NCBI RefSeq assembly: GCF_039531105.1
Contig: NZ_BAAAPK010000001.1
Location: 2,542,001 to 2,606,000 of the forward strand
Direction of reading: 5' to 3'
Length of the DNA: 64,000 nt
Source of the DNA: Microbacterium lacus
Lineage (GTDB): Bacteria > Actinomycetota > Actinomycetes > Actinomycetales > Microbacteriaceae
Below the pieces are notes generated by a model. It had not been told where the DNA came from. It saw only the letters and a program-made list of their open reading frames with translations, and did no database searches. The position numbers and the translations under genes were made by a program. Every line of letters starts with the position of its first letter. Position 1 is the stretch's first letter. This document shows, one piece after another, positions 15,286-24,606 of this stretch.

Positions 15286-15786
15286 TCAAGGCGCGCTTGG
15301 TGATGGCCAGTCGACGAGAGGCGAGTCGCCCTTGACGTACAGCGGGTGCTGCGGGTGGCCGTTCTTTGTGATCTTGAGCGCCTTGAGTGGCGGCAGCAGT
15401 TCGAGCGCGTGAGCAACTCGCGTGGGGTTCGCGTTCGTTCCCCATCCGGCAACCACCGTCCCAGTTGCGTTGGCCAGCACACGGTCATTCTCGGGACCAA
15501 CCGGATCGGACGCCGCGAGCATCACCGCGGGGCTTGGCGTGCGGTACGCGTACAGGTTGAGGATCATCATGCTTCCGAACCCATCGCGCTTGGCGAAGTT
15601 CACGCATCGCCGCAGCGTCGGATCCAGATCAACCGCGTCGGCGGTGCTGGGGTTCAGGAGCACGAACGTAATTGTCGGCTGCGACGCATCCCAGACCCGC
15701 GTCAGGCTGTACCGGTAGTCGCCGCGGATGTCTGCGGCCGCAGAGACGAAGTCGGTCACGACCAGATCGTATAGCCCGAGCGCCAT
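15286..15786 (-). CDS. DUF1643 family protein
   Basis: A 166-aa protein of the DUF1643 family, widespread in phages and islands and without an established biochemical function. The family pattern is clear: YRYSLTRVW near residue 25, then FVLLNPSTADAVDLDPTLRR, CVNFAKRDGFGSMMILNLYA, a DPVGPENDRVL segment and VVAGWGTNAN. The start is the ATG at 15786. A copy of the dispersed repeat lies 25 bases upstream, pointing away. Confidence 0.82.
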   Translation of the reverse strand: MALGLYDLVVTDFVSAAADIRGDYRYSLTRVWDASQPTITFVLLNPSTADAVDLDPTLRRCVNFAKRDGFGSMMILNLYAYRTPSPAVMLAASDPVGPENDRVLANATGTVVAGWGTNANPTRVAHALELLPPLKALKITKNGHPQHPLYVKGDSPLVDWPSPSAP

Positions 15787-15810
15787 GAGTCGGATCGCGC
15801 CGGATACAAC

Positions 15811-15850
15811 GATCCCTCAGCGGGCGGTGCGCGAATCGGGGAGCTCGGCG
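15811..15850 (+). repeat. GATCCC-type dispersed repeat copy
   Basis: GATCCCTCAGCGGGCGGTGC, then GCGAATCGGGG. It lies between two minus-strand genes, immediately upstream of the DUF1643 gene. It shares the GATCCCT..CGGGCGGTGCGCG core with the other copies. Confidence 0.6.
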
Positions 15851-15891
15851 GGCGACCGGGAGGCTGGGCTTACGTGTCCGACTTGTATCGG

Positions 15892-16422
15892 TCAAAGCTC
15901 GGATGACCACAGATCATCGCGGAGACTTTTGAACAGCTCGCGCCCTTGTGTCGGCCAGCTCTCACCTGCACTCGCCAGGTCTATCGGAATGTACGTCGGA
16001 AACACCTGGTCGGGATAGCTGAGCTTCATTCGCCTCGACCACGGAAACAGATGCGGGAGCGCGTTCTGTGCGTCTACCTGTAGGTCAACTAACGCGTCGC
16101 GCTTGAAGACGTGCCACCAATTGATTCTCGCGTCGCCGGGCGCGGTAGGGTCGCGTCGTACAAGGACCCTCAGCAACACTCGCCGGGTCAGGACGACCGC
16201 TGTGGGGTCGCTCGCGCGCTCGTCGACCGGATCGACGCCGAACTCGACGTACTCGATCTCCTCACCGTCCAGCCAGAGCAGCATCTGAGACTCCACCTGC
16301 TCAACCCACGGCCAGTAGCGAGGATGCTGCTGTCCGGACTCAATCAGTCCGCCCCACCCGTATTGCCGGCGTTCCGCAAGCACGTCGCGCATCGATCGCA
16401 TGTCCTCCGGGAAGTCCTGCAT
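15892..16422 (-). CDS. Hypothetical protein, 176 aa
   Basis: Not recognised. A soluble protein rich in Trp and acidic residues (YWPWVEQVESQMLLWLDGEE, then IEYVEFGVDPVDE). A beta-strand-like section ends in VLLRVLVRRD. The start is the ATG at 16422. It has no close neighbour in an operon, and the DUF1643 gene downstream is separated by a repeat copy. Confidence 0.65.
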   Translation of the reverse strand: MQDFPEDMRSMRDVLAERRQYGWGGLIESGQQHPRYWPWVEQVESQMLLWLDGEEIEYVEFGVDPVDERASDPTAVVLTRRVLLRVLVRRDPTAPGDARINWWHVFKRDALVDLQVDAQNALPHLFPWSRRMKLSYPDQVFPTYIPIDLASAGESWPTQGRELFKSLRDDLWSSEL

Positions 16423-16736
16423 TGTCGCCTCGCTCTCTTCCTCCCCCCTGTGGTGCTGCCCACCAGGGCATCATGTCAGAGCGCGGTGGTAGCGCGTCAC
16501 GATCTCTCGGATTCGCCGAGGGCGCCGATCTCGACCATGGTCTGATCTGCATTCGGGCGGTGAGCCCAAGCGGGTGCGAAACGACCGGCGCAGTGCAGCT
16601 TGCTTGACGTGCCGAAGCCAGGGCAGCACCAACACTGGGTACCTTCTCATCATGGGGACTAGCGAGGCATGTCAGGACCAAGCGCCAGAACGATTTGGTT
16701 GCGCCGAGGGCTGCCGCGCGGTCGGGGGTTCGTGAG

Positions 16737-17795
16737 ATGGCCGGTTGGGCTCGCGTCTTGGTCGCAGCGATCCTTGTCACAAGCCTCGGCGCGGGAGTAT
16801 GGGGCGGCCTACTCGCTATCGCACAGCCTTCGTTGGAGACGCTCGATCAGAAGGACTCGATTGAGCTATGGACAGATCGCCGCGAGGCTGAGCTCTCCAT
16901 TGTCTGGACGCTTAGCGCCGACGGGCAGGTTAGTCTGCGAGTCACCCACGTCGGAGACGGGCAAGATCGAGCACCAGCAATCGCTTACGTCGTTTTCTCG
17001 TGTGGCGCGAGGCTCGAGAACGTCGTTCCGAGCCTGGACTTTCAACAGGATTCGCCGCCAGCCTACGAGTTGATAACCGCCGGTGATCCCTCCGGCTGCC
17101 AGGCATTGGATGAGCCGATCGGTTTTCACGAGCTCGAGTATCAGCTCTTGACCGCACATCTCCGCCCTGGCGAGTCTCTCCTGCTGACGGGGAAGCCCAT
17201 TGAGGCTTGGAGCTCCGAGACATTGAACGCGCGGCTTGCGCGATCGCCACAGATGGCATCCATCTCCGTCGGGGCGGACGAAGGCGACGGTACGCCCTTC
17301 AGCTACTACAACTACCCGCTGCTCAAAACGGTTGAGGCAACTATTCCGGCGCGTTCAAGCTTCGCTGTTGCCCTTCAGGCGACCGCGACTGAAGAGCGAC
17401 AAGCGGTCTACGGGCCAGAGGGCACAGGCGTTGAGCAGCAGACGAGCAACAGTGTGATCGATTGGGGGAATGGTCGGTTCGTCGACTCAATTCAGTGGAG
17501 CGCTCAAAACGTCCAAGTTCTGTACTCCGGTATTGCGCGGTGGTCTGAGCCAGGCGGATTGAATCGTTCACAACTTCTGTTGCTGATCGCTGGAGCGCTG
17601 CTCGGAGTCGCCGCCTCCATCGGCGTAGAGATCTTGCTGCGCCTCGCCGAGCGGCGAGAACGACTCGTGACAGAAGCAGAACCAGGAGCAGATCGAGCAC
17701 TAAAGCCACCTATACGATCTGCAGGCAGATATCGAAGCAGGCCTCACCATCGGCGAGGTCGACTACTTGCGCAACGCACTCGGCGCTTGCCGTGA
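16737..17795 (+). CDS. Membrane-anchored hypothetical protein
   Basis: About 352 aa from the ATG at 16737 (MAGWARVLVAAIL); the frame is open from 16695. An N-terminal hydrophobic segment (residues 5-30) could be a signal anchor. Then comes an extracytoplasmic beta-rich domain of about 250 residues with paired cysteines, and a C-terminal membrane helix at about 282-305 (LLLLIAGALLGVAASIGVEI). The last 40 residues are Arg-rich and unlike a natural tail. In another frame the same DNA reads LQADIEAGLTIGEVDYLRNA, so a frameshift near 17690 may have replaced the real C-terminus. Function unknown. Confidence 0.65.
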   Translation: MAGWARVLVAAILVTSLGAGVWGGLLAIAQPSLETLDQKDSIELWTDRREAELSIVWTLSADGQVSLRVTHVGDGQDRAPAIAYVVFSCGARLENVVPSLDFQQDSPPAYELITAGDPSGCQALDEPIGFHELEYQLLTAHLRPGESLLLTGKPIEAWSSETLNARLARSPQMASISVGADEGDGTPFSYYNYPLLKTVEATIPARSSFAVALQATATEERQAVYGPEGTGVEQQTSNSVIDWGNGRFVDSIQWSAQNVQVLYSGIARWSEPGGLNRSQLLLLIAGALLGVAASIGVEILLRLAERRERLVTEAEPGADRALKPPIRSAGRYRSRPHHRRGRLLAQRTRRLP

Positions 17796-18142
17796 GGCCG
17801 AGCTTCGGCATAGGCCTCGAACCACACCGCGCTCGCAGTGGTGGAGGAAGCACCGATCTGGACAAGAAGGCGAACCGCGCGCGAGTGGACGTGAGTCGAG
17901 CAGCCTCGGCAGCACTTGGTGGGTGTCGTGGGACCGTCCGACGTTGTGGGCTCCGCCCCAAAGGCGGGAGACTCCCTACCCCCGCCGCCTCGCAGCGCGC
18001 TGGGCCTGTGTGCTTGCGACATACGGCGTGTCTTGGCCGCCGGTCTCGCTAACCAGTTCTGGCGTGCCCGCTAAGCTCCCGCCGGAGCGCCGGATACTGC
18101 TCCGGCTGAGCGTCGAACTTGTCGAAACTGGGGGACTACCGC
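17796..18142. other. Gap without a supported gene
   Basis: No firm coding region. The beginning may be the displaced 3' part of the preceding membrane-protein gene (see that entry). I see no clear hairpin or repeat beyond short C/G runs. Confidence 0.4.
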
Positions 18143-18664
18143 ATGAAAACGATTGGCGCCGTCGCCGCGCTTGTTTCCATCCTTCCGTTCACCGGATGTG
18201 CCGCGGACGCAATGCCGTCCGAAGTCTTGTCGCCTTCTGAGCCGTCGGTCGCGGAATTGCCTGTGGAGCTCGAAGGAACTTGGTGCAGCGCGTTGGATGA
18301 TGATGACTGCCTGTCGTTCACGCAGCTCGGCGTTGAGTCGCCGGGGGCGTGGATATCCATCCCGGGCGGCCTATCGGCCACCGAGCGCACAACGTTCGCG
18401 CTCTGCTCACCCGTTGCCGCGAGTGACGCTGATTGCGCTGGCGCCATCGCGAACTTCTACGAGTACTTCCCGCCCGGTGTTGCCTTCAATTGCCAGGAGA
18501 CTGTCGACCGCATCAACCTTGAGTCTGCTGGAGTGCTGCAAATCCGCGGATGTTCACCCGACTACACGGACCTGCACAAGACTGAGAAGGCTCGACTTGT
18601 TGATGTCACCGATCATCTCGGCGACCCGTATGAGGATTCGCCGCCCTACTACCTGAGCGAGTAG
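18143..18664 (+). CDS. Predicted secreted lipoprotein
   Basis: A 173-aa precursor. The lipoprotein signal is clear: MKTIGAVAALVSILPFTGC has a basic N-terminus and hydrophobic core, with a lipobox ending in Cys19. Export and lipid attachment to the outer face of the membrane are therefore expected. The mature part is acidic and contains four further cysteines (WCSALDDDDC, LCSPV, DCAG), suggesting disulfides. Function not recognised. The ATG at 18143 is chosen because the signal peptide starts there; the frame is open from 18119. Confidence 0.75.
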   Translation: MKTIGAVAALVSILPFTGCAADAMPSEVLSPSEPSVAELPVELEGTWCSALDDDDCLSFTQLGVESPGAWISIPGGLSATERTTFALCSPVAASDADCAGAIANFYEYFPPGVAFNCQETVDRINLESAGVLQIRGCSPDYTDLHKTEKARLVDVTDHLGDPYEDSPPYYLSE

Positions 18665-19013
18665 AAGTTTGCCGCCAGCTCGTTCTCACGCGGGCGCCGC
18701 AATAATCACGATCCTGGTGGCAACCTCGCCGGGTCCGGCAACCGTAGTATGGCGGATCCCTAAACGGGCGGCGCACGCTGGAGGTACGTCGCGCACGGGA
18801 CCAAACGCGCTGCATCGCCACCCCGAGCGGGCGATGCGCGTAGGTGGGCCCGTCCCCTGCACGCTTGGATGCCTGGCCGCCGCCCGGGAGATTCCGAGTC
18901 GCGACCGCGCCGACATCCGGCGGCTTGTCGAATGGGCTGAGATGCGTGCGCCCGCCCATCGCGACCCCAGGGTGGCAATCCCGGAGCCGCGCTTGAGTAG
19001 ATACGATCGCTGA
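18665..19013. other. Intergenic region with a double repeat copy and hairpin
   Basis: No gene. The dispersed repeat begins at 18755 (GATCCCTAAACGGGCGGCGC, ACGCTGGAGG, ACGTCGC, GGGACCAAACGCGCTGC). A second related unit follows with a perfect 8-bp stem: GCATCGCC at 18812-18819 and GGCGATGC at 18830-18837, then GCGTAG. This is the fullest copy of the repeat family in the window. Confidence 0.6.
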
Positions 19014-19592
19014 ATGTTGGTCGCTGCAGCGGGGTCATCGAATTCGTCTGGCGACCCTCTCGCGACCGGACTAGCGATTGCGGCGCTCCTCGTATCGCTC
19101 CTTGCCGTTATCGTTCCGGCCGCGACTGGGCGACAGCAACGACTCCGCGATGATCGGGCGAAGCGAAGCGAGATGTACCTGGAGCTCATGGAGCTTGTCG
19201 AGCGATACGGCCTGTGGGTGGTCGACCGGACTTACGACTTGCTCGAGACGTCGCATGAGGACTTTGTCACTGAGATGCCCCACCGACGGACAGAGCAACC
19301 GGGGCGGACGGTTCGCGTTCGAGCGCGGGCGATCGTGAGCGCTTACGCGTCCGTCAAAGTCTCAGACGCCTTCACGGAATGGCAATCCTCGCTGGAGTCG
19401 TTCGAAGCCAAGCTCGACGAATTCGCGTTCGTAGCCCACGAGGAGGGTGAGCAGGCTGTGCCTGTCGAGGAGGCAGAACCTCATCGCGATGCGGAGGTTG
19501 CTGCGAGGAAGCGGCTCGCCGACGCCGTGAACGCTCAGCTGGTACAGGAGCGGCGATGGCGGCGGAGCCGGGCAGCACAACCCAAGGCGTGA
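19014..19592 (+). CDS. Membrane-anchored hypothetical protein with helical cytoplasmic part
   Basis: A 192-aa protein, not recognised. One membrane helix lies at about 17-38 (LATGLAIAALLVSLLAVIVP). It is followed by a basic stretch (GRQQRLRDDRAKRSE) and a long, charged, helical C-terminal region, so the bulk is probably cytoplasmic. The layout is the same as in the next gene, and the two may be functionally linked. The start is the ATG at 19014. Confidence 0.65.
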   Translation: MLVAAAGSSNSSGDPLATGLAIAALLVSLLAVIVPAATGRQQRLRDDRAKRSEMYLELMELVERYGLWVVDRTYDLLETSHEDFVTEMPHRRTEQPGRTVRVRARAIVSAYASVKVSDAFTEWQSSLESFEAKLDEFAFVAHEEGEQAVPVEEAEPHRDAEVAARKRLADAVNAQLVQERRWRRSRAAQPKA

Positions 19593-19794
19593 TGGAGCTA
19601 GTCCCTACGAGGGCGCGGAACGTCGCGGCAACCACACGGCGGAATTCGGACTGCGGTGACCGGTGAGAAGTGAAGTTGGGTCGACACGGTCGCGGCCCCG
19701 AAGGGTCGGCGCGGAGGTCCGCGGGCGTGCGATGGGGCTCTGAGGCGCTGCCCTTCGCCCCCCCGACTGACGACGCGGGGCGGCTGCCTGACGT

Positions 19795-20538
19795 GTGTCG
19801 GAACGTCATCGCCACGCCATCCCCGACACACTGGACGGCGTGCCTGCTCCGACTCCCACCCCTGCCGACGAGATCGCCGACGTCCTCGGCGACCTCGTCT
19901 CGCTCCTCGACGACCGACTCACTCCGGACCCGCTGATCGACTACTTCGCCCCGATCGCGACAATCGTCCTCGCCGTCGCCGCCGTCGCCGTCGCCGTCTT
20001 CTCCTGGAGGACTGCGCGGCGGGCGAACTCCATCGTCGAGGAACATCGGGAAGAGGACCGGACAGCCAAGGAGGCACGCTTCCGCCGGGGCATCGCCGTC
20101 GACATGCGCGACTGGGCGACGCAAGCGGTCTGGCGGGCACGGTTCGGGGTCTACTTCGAGACGAAGGACGACGACGGTCGCGACGTCTGGGATCGTAAGC
20201 ATCGGATCGAGGCTCGCCTGGAGCGTGAGGGAGAGGAGAACGGGCTCCGCCTGATGAACTTGATGCATAGGCGGATCGTCGAGCGGAACTTCAAGGCGGA
20301 GTCGATGACGATGGAGGAGCGTGCTATGGCGATGCATCCGTCGAGGATCAACGAGGGCCAGGATGAGCTTCTACCGCTCGTCAAAGCCTGGTCGATCCAA
20401 CCATCGAGCATCGAGACCGAGCTTCAGGCGGAGGAGACCGGCGAGGCCGTTAAGAATCGCGCCCGGCTCGAAGCCCTCCGACGAACGATTGACCGTCACG
20501 ACGCGGAAGCAGATACGAAGCCCAACGACAATCTCTGA
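19795..20538 (+). CDS. Membrane-anchored hypothetical protein with charged helical tail
   Basis: A 247-aa protein from a GTG at 19795, not recognised. After a Pro/Asp-rich N-terminus there is one membrane helix at about 51-69 (FAPIATIVLAVAAVAVAVFS). A strongly charged, probably coiled or helical cytoplasmic region of about 170 residues follows (EEHREEDRTAKEARFRRG). A single helix plus charged domain, as in the preceding gene, is common among small membrane effectors in islands. No specific function is claimed. Confidence 0.65.
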   Translation: MSERHRHAIPDTLDGVPAPTPTPADEIADVLGDLVSLLDDRLTPDPLIDYFAPIATIVLAVAAVAVAVFSWRTARRANSIVEEHREEDRTAKEARFRRGIAVDMRDWATQAVWRARFGVYFETKDDDGRDVWDRKHRIEARLEREGEENGLRLMNLMHRRIVERNFKAESMTMEERAMAMHPSRINEGQDELLPLVKAWSIQPSSIETELQAEETGEAVKNRARLEALRRTIDRHDAEADTKPNDNL

Positions 20539-20792
20539 CGGTTATCGTGCGACGGCCGTCGTTTCGCGATCCGCTCCCCGGAACTCGATATGAGACGGAT
20601 CCTTGCGCGTCGAGCGCGCACGAGAAGCGACTCAGGCTGGCTCTGTGTCGTCGATGTAAATGACTTTCGCTGTTGCTGCTGGCGGAGGCGGGGGAGTCAG
20701 GATGGTAAGGCTGACGAGCCAATGCCTAGAAGGCGTCCGCGTGAAGATCCGGTCGCCGTAGCAGCGCTCGGCAGTGGTCGACATCACGCTCG

Positions 20793-22910
20793 TCAGGAAG
20801 AGGAAGTTGACGTGACCTTCTCGTTCACGAGGCCCTTGGCTACGTCCGAGAGGAACCACCGCTCAACGCGGGTGAGGGCCGCTAGGACTCCTTGATTCGT
20901 GGACATCGCCATCAATTTGGCAACGACGTCCTCGATCGTGTCGCCTCGAAGTCCTAGGGAGGAGAGCTTAACTCCCACTGGTATGGGGAGCCCGTAGTCC
21001 TCAAGTTCCGCGATGAACGGGGGCAGAAAGAGCGACTCGATCTGGCGGATAGCGAACTCGTAGTTTGCGGCAGGCTCGCCCCGGACTTTCGATACTTCAT
21101 TCTGGATCGTTGCTGTAGCGCGGATCGCGGACGGGAGTTTGAAGCCCATCCAGTTCCGTTGAAACGACAACACATCGTCCACTACGTCGCTTCGTGTTTG
21201 TCCGGGGCGAATGAATGGCATGGCAGCGGCGACGAGCGATGGGACATCGCCCTCCGACCGACGCGCAGCACCTAGCTTCGCGAGCAACGACCCGGGGTTG
21301 TCACCGCTTCGATCGCGGCCGCGCAGCAACTCGTTATAACTGAATGTCACGACCGCGGCGAGTTCCTCGGAGCGGGGAGCCCCGGTCCAGGACAGACGCT
21401 GGAACTCACTCCGCGATGCATTGCGCATCTCCCGCGCCGCCTGCACTTGCAGTTCAGGGTCGAGGCCGCGGTTCTTGCGGATCGTCGCCATCGACAGCAC
21501 GTCCTGATTGAGAACGAAGCTGAGTCGTTCGAGCGAGTTCGGCGTGAGCTCAGCCTCGTCGAGCTGGATGAGAGTGGCGAGTGAGGCGGCTTCCGACTGC
21601 GACTCGATTGGCAGGTCCACTGCAGAGAGCGATGGTTCGGGGTTGTCAGCGTAAGAGATAACGCGGCCGACGAAGTGCTTGAGCATCCGACCAGCTCGAC
21701 CACGAATGTTGGAGAACGTGAAGAAGTCAATCGGCTTCCGATCGATTTTCTTGTCATAGACCACGACGTTGCGAGCGACGGTGTTCACACCCTCGATCAG
21801 AGTTGTGGTGCATACCAGCCGATCGATCTTTCCCATAGAGAACAGGCGCACCATGGCGCGTTGCAGGCTCCGTGGCATAGGGCCGGTGTGCGTGCCGACA
21901 CCTCCATGGAGCGCTCTGGCGACTGACCACTCGGGATCGTAGTTGTCTCCGATCCAAGCAGCGAGGTCGATGACGAAGGAGTCCGCGGCTCCGGTCGCCA
22001 GTTCCAGCGCTATTTGGCTAGCGCGCGATGGCGAGCTGACGAAGATCAGACTCGGGCCGTCCGCGTCGCTGTTCAGAAACTTCTTCATATCGACGAGCCG
22101 GTCATCGACCTCCGATCGGTCCTCGACGTCCACCACCACAGGGCTGAAATCCGAGAGGACAAAGGACTGGGCCAGATCCTCACCAGTTCCCGCTCCGAGT
22201 GAGTCAATGTTCGGGCCCAACAGGTAGTACTGAGCGCCCGTGTTTCGGAGTTGCCGCCACGCGATGTTGAGCGTCGCGCGGCGCTTGTCGTCGGTCTCCC
22301 CATCTCCCAACTTGTAGAACTCGTCGATAACGAAGAAGTCCACATCCGGAAAGGGATCCAGCTCCAGGAATCGCTCCTGGGTGAGGACGAAGACGTTCCG
22401 GTGCCCCCTGGTCTGACTCGGGTGCGACACGACGTAATAGGACGTCCCGAGGTCGATGACGCGACGTCTGGTCTCGTCGATGAGCGCGATCGTCGGAACG
22501 ATCACGACGATGTTCGCCCATCTCTCTGAGAGGAGTAGCGCGTCAAGGATCGCGGATTTGCCGAAGGATGTGGGCGCGGACAGAATCAGGCTCTCTCCGT
22601 CCATTAGCCGCTCATAGACGCGCTGCTGCTCGGAATGAAAGGTGAATCCGCGTCCGCTCAGAGAGCGCGGTGAGTGATAGGCCAGCTCCATTGCTTGCGC
22701 CTCGTCGTGCACGCCGGCAAGCGGAGACGCATAGGGGTACAAGCCCAATCGCAGAGCAAGCGAATCGACCACCGGCACCAACGGCCCCGACGCTTCGAAC
22801 CTGTCCAAGAATCGGATGAACCGTTCTCTTGCCGGACGTTCGTCGTCACTCAGAAGGAGGAGATCAGAAATCTCGCGAAGCTCCCGAAATGCACTTGGCG
22901 GGGCCGGCAC
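20793..22910 (-). CDS. hamB: HamB, Hachiman system superfamily-2 helicase
   Basis: A 705-aa DEAD/DEAH-type helicase, the effector partner of HamA in the Hachiman antiphage system. Walker A is the degenerate-looking but complete SAPTSFGKS at 111-119 and motif II is VIDEFYK (194-200). Motif VI-like IRGRAGRML lies in the second RecA lobe. About 300 C-terminal residues complete the protein, as in other HamB. Translation starts at a GTG that shares its first base with the TAG stop of the upstream gene (TAGTG), so the two are translationally coupled. HamB is known to sense DNA and release the HamA nuclease; here that is by family. Confidence 0.88.
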   Translation of the reverse strand: MPAPPSAFRELREISDLLLLSDDERPARERFIRFLDRFEASGPLVPVVDSLALRLGLYPYASPLAGVHDEAQAMELAYHSPRSLSGRGFTFHSEQQRVYERLMDGESLILSAPTSFGKSAILDALLLSERWANIVVIVPTIALIDETRRRVIDLGTSYYVVSHPSQTRGHRNVFVLTQERFLELDPFPDVDFFVIDEFYKLGDGETDDKRRATLNIAWRQLRNTGAQYYLLGPNIDSLGAGTGEDLAQSFVLSDFSPVVVDVEDRSEVDDRLVDMKKFLNSDADGPSLIFVSSPSRASQIALELATGAADSFVIDLAAWIGDNYDPEWSVARALHGGVGTHTGPMPRSLQRAMVRLFSMGKIDRLVCTTTLIEGVNTVARNVVVYDKKIDRKPIDFFTFSNIRGRAGRMLKHFVGRVISYADNPEPSLSAVDLPIESQSEAASLATLIQLDEAELTPNSLERLSFVLNQDVLSMATIRKNRGLDPELQVQAAREMRNASRSEFQRLSWTGAPRSEELAAVVTFSYNELLRGRDRSGDNPGSLLAKLGAARRSEGDVPSLVAAAMPFIRPGQTRSDVVDDVLSFQRNWMGFKLPSAIRATATIQNEVSKVRGEPAANYEFAIRQIESLFLPPFIAELEDYGLPIPVGVKLSSLGLRGDTIEDVVAKLMAMSTNQGVLAALTRVERWFLSDVAKGLVNEKVTSTSSS

Positions 22911-23767
22911 TAGATCCCCTGGAGTGCGCGCAGCTTCGCGTGCATGAGATCGACCAGCTTGGCCTTCGATTTGAGCGGAACCAAAATGAGACGCACCTCG
23001 ACTTCCAAAGGTTTCTTCAGGCGGGACTCAAACGCTTCTAACGCCTCTGACACTTCCGCCGTCAGGGCGTCAACGTAGTCCTGGGCGACGACATCGTGCC
23101 GATCGACTGCCTCGCTGTCGTACGTGAGGAATATTGGCATGACGATCGAGTCTGAGATCTCGTCCAAGCTGCGCGACTTAGCGATAGCAGTCTTGAACGC
23201 TTTGGCATGCGGCCACTCATCATCGACTTTGCGAGTAATGAACATGAACTCCTTGCGGAGGAAGTCGCTCGCGAGATGCGATTCGATGTCAGCAAGCGCG
23301 CTCGTCATCGCGGACGTGAGCTCGCCGTAGAACTTCGCTTCTCCGAGCCAGATCCGAATCTCGCCGTCCGCATCTCCAACGAGGTGAACGCTGTCGAAAC
23401 CCTTCACCACCTCGTTCGACGAATCCTCGTAGTAGATCTTGCTAACCGCCGGTTCCGCTTGGTAGAAGTCGACGAGAGCGGCGTGGAGCAGTAACTCGCC
23501 AAACTCGCCTCGCCGCTGGTACTTGTCGGTGGAGTAGACCGAAACGGCCGCATCGCGAACCGATTGCACGGCCGTCGCGCTCGAAACGCGTGCCGCCTCT
23601 GAGTACGTGAGGGCGAATGTCAGCAGGTGCCGATCGAAAATGTCCTCGACAAGATGTGCGGCGCGCCACGATCCTGCCTCGTAACCCGCGCACAAGGCAT
23701 CGACAGCAATGGAGTCGGGCACGAGTCGTACCCGAAGCTGCAGAACTGGCACTCGCGTTCCCCTCAC
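22910..23767 (-). CDS. hamA: HamA, Hachiman system DUF1837 nuclease
   Basis: About 285 aa from the GTG at 23767. The open frame continues to 24124, but that upstream part is Arg/Ser-rich noise, and CGGAG lies 11-15 bases before the GTG. The DUF1837 PD-(D/E)xK-like nuclease core is visible as RRGEFGELLLH (about 83-93), KGFDSVH (about 124-130) and WLGEAKFYG (about 140-148, the E-x-K pair). In Hachiman, HamA degrades DNA when released by HamB, causing abortive infection. It is directly followed by hamB with overlapping stop and start, so the pair is a complete two-gene system. Confidence 0.9.
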   Translation of the reverse strand: MRGTRVPVLQLRVRLVPDSIAVDALCAGYEAGSWRAAHLVEDIFDRHLLTFALTYSEAARVSSATAVQSVRDAAVSVYSTDKYQRRGEFGELLLHAALVDFYQAEPAVSKIYYEDSSNEVVKGFDSVHLVGDADGEIRIWLGEAKFYGELTSAMTSALADIESHLASDFLRKEFMFITRKVDDEWPHAKAFKTAIAKSRSLDEISDSIVMPIFLTYDSEAVDRHDVVAQDYVDALTAEVSEALEAFESRLKKPLEVEVRLILVPLKSKAKLVDLMHAKLRALQGI

Positions 23768-24065
23768 GCTTGCGGTCTCCGAACGATATCGCGAACGCGC
23801 CCCCGGTCTGCCAAGGCGGTGACTAATCCGGGCGGTCGATGTCCATCGCCAGCCCGGCGGCAACTCGGGTCCTTCCCTAGACCCGCCAAGGACTCGCTCT
23901 CGCCGCAGAGTGCTGGTACAGCAACCGCGACCTCGGGGAGCCTGATTCGCCCTATCCGCATTGCGGCTCTGTTCAGCGGCGCGGAGGTCAACTCGCCCGA
24001 AACTCCGACCGGTCGGCACGAGGTGCGGCGCACTGCGCGCAGAGCGGTCGTTTGCCGTTCGTGTA

Positions 24066-24509
24066 TCACCCTGCCGCAAGGTGCTCGACGATGTCGGCGA
24101 GTTCAGAGACTGGTCGGCGGCCATCGAGCGTGAGTGTCGCAGTCTCGCGTAAAAGCGGTTCTACAGTTCGAACGTAGTCCCGGATCTCGTTCTGGTCCCG
24201 CAGCGAGGTTCCATACGGGTTGTCTGATCGGCGGGTCGCGCGCTCCATGAGAATCTCGACGGGCGCCGTGAGGAGAACAATGTCAGCGAACCGATCGTAG
24301 AAGCGACCCTGGTTCTCGACGGTGCCGGAGACGATCACCGTGGTCTCCGCGGCGAGAAGCGCCGACATTCGCGGTTCGTCCCAGGTCCCGTCGTCGAGCA
24401 CCCAGCCGTCGAAGTCAGTGTCCACGGTCCGCAGCCCGCGACGCGCAAGCGCAGCGAGCACGGTCGATTTACCGGCCCCTGACATGCCGGTGATCAGGAC
24501 ATGCGCCAC
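24066..24509 (-). CDS. P-loop kinase-like AAA ATPase
   Basis: About 147 aa with the P-loop GMSGAGKST near the N-terminus, followed by DTDFDGWVLDD, reminiscent of shikimate/gluconate/adenylate-type small-molecule kinases. A VSGTVENQGRFYDRFADIVL segment is also characteristic of this group. The most family-like start is a GTG at 24509 (reading MAHVLITGMSGAGKS); the frame is open to a TTG at 24527. The substrate is unknown. It sits between the Hachiman genes and a Nudix hydrolase and may be general island cargo acting on nucleotides. Confidence 0.75.
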   Translation of the reverse strand: MAHVLITGMSGAGKSTVLAALARRGLRTVDTDFDGWVLDDGTWDEPRMSALLAAETTVIVSGTVENQGRFYDRFADIVLLTAPVEILMERATRRSDNPYGTSLRDQNEIRDYVRTVEPLLRETATLTLDGRRPVSELADIVEHLAAG

Positions 24510-24606
24510 GAGCGCCACACTAACCAATGACGCACCTCGGACGATCGAGCGCAGCGCGATAGCCGGTCGATGAGCACACGCAGCTCGTCGGTGCTACCAG
24601 CGGGCG

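Noticed and set aside
18686..19189. 167-aa minus-strand frame
   Set aside because: Overlaps the repeat region and the start of the 19014 gene on the other strand; Ser/Arg-rich with no recognisable fold.
10000..24000. Integron gene-cassette array suspected from small genes with intergenic repeats
   Set aside because: The repeats lack the paired RYYYAAC/GTTRRRY core sites of attC, and no integron integrase is present.
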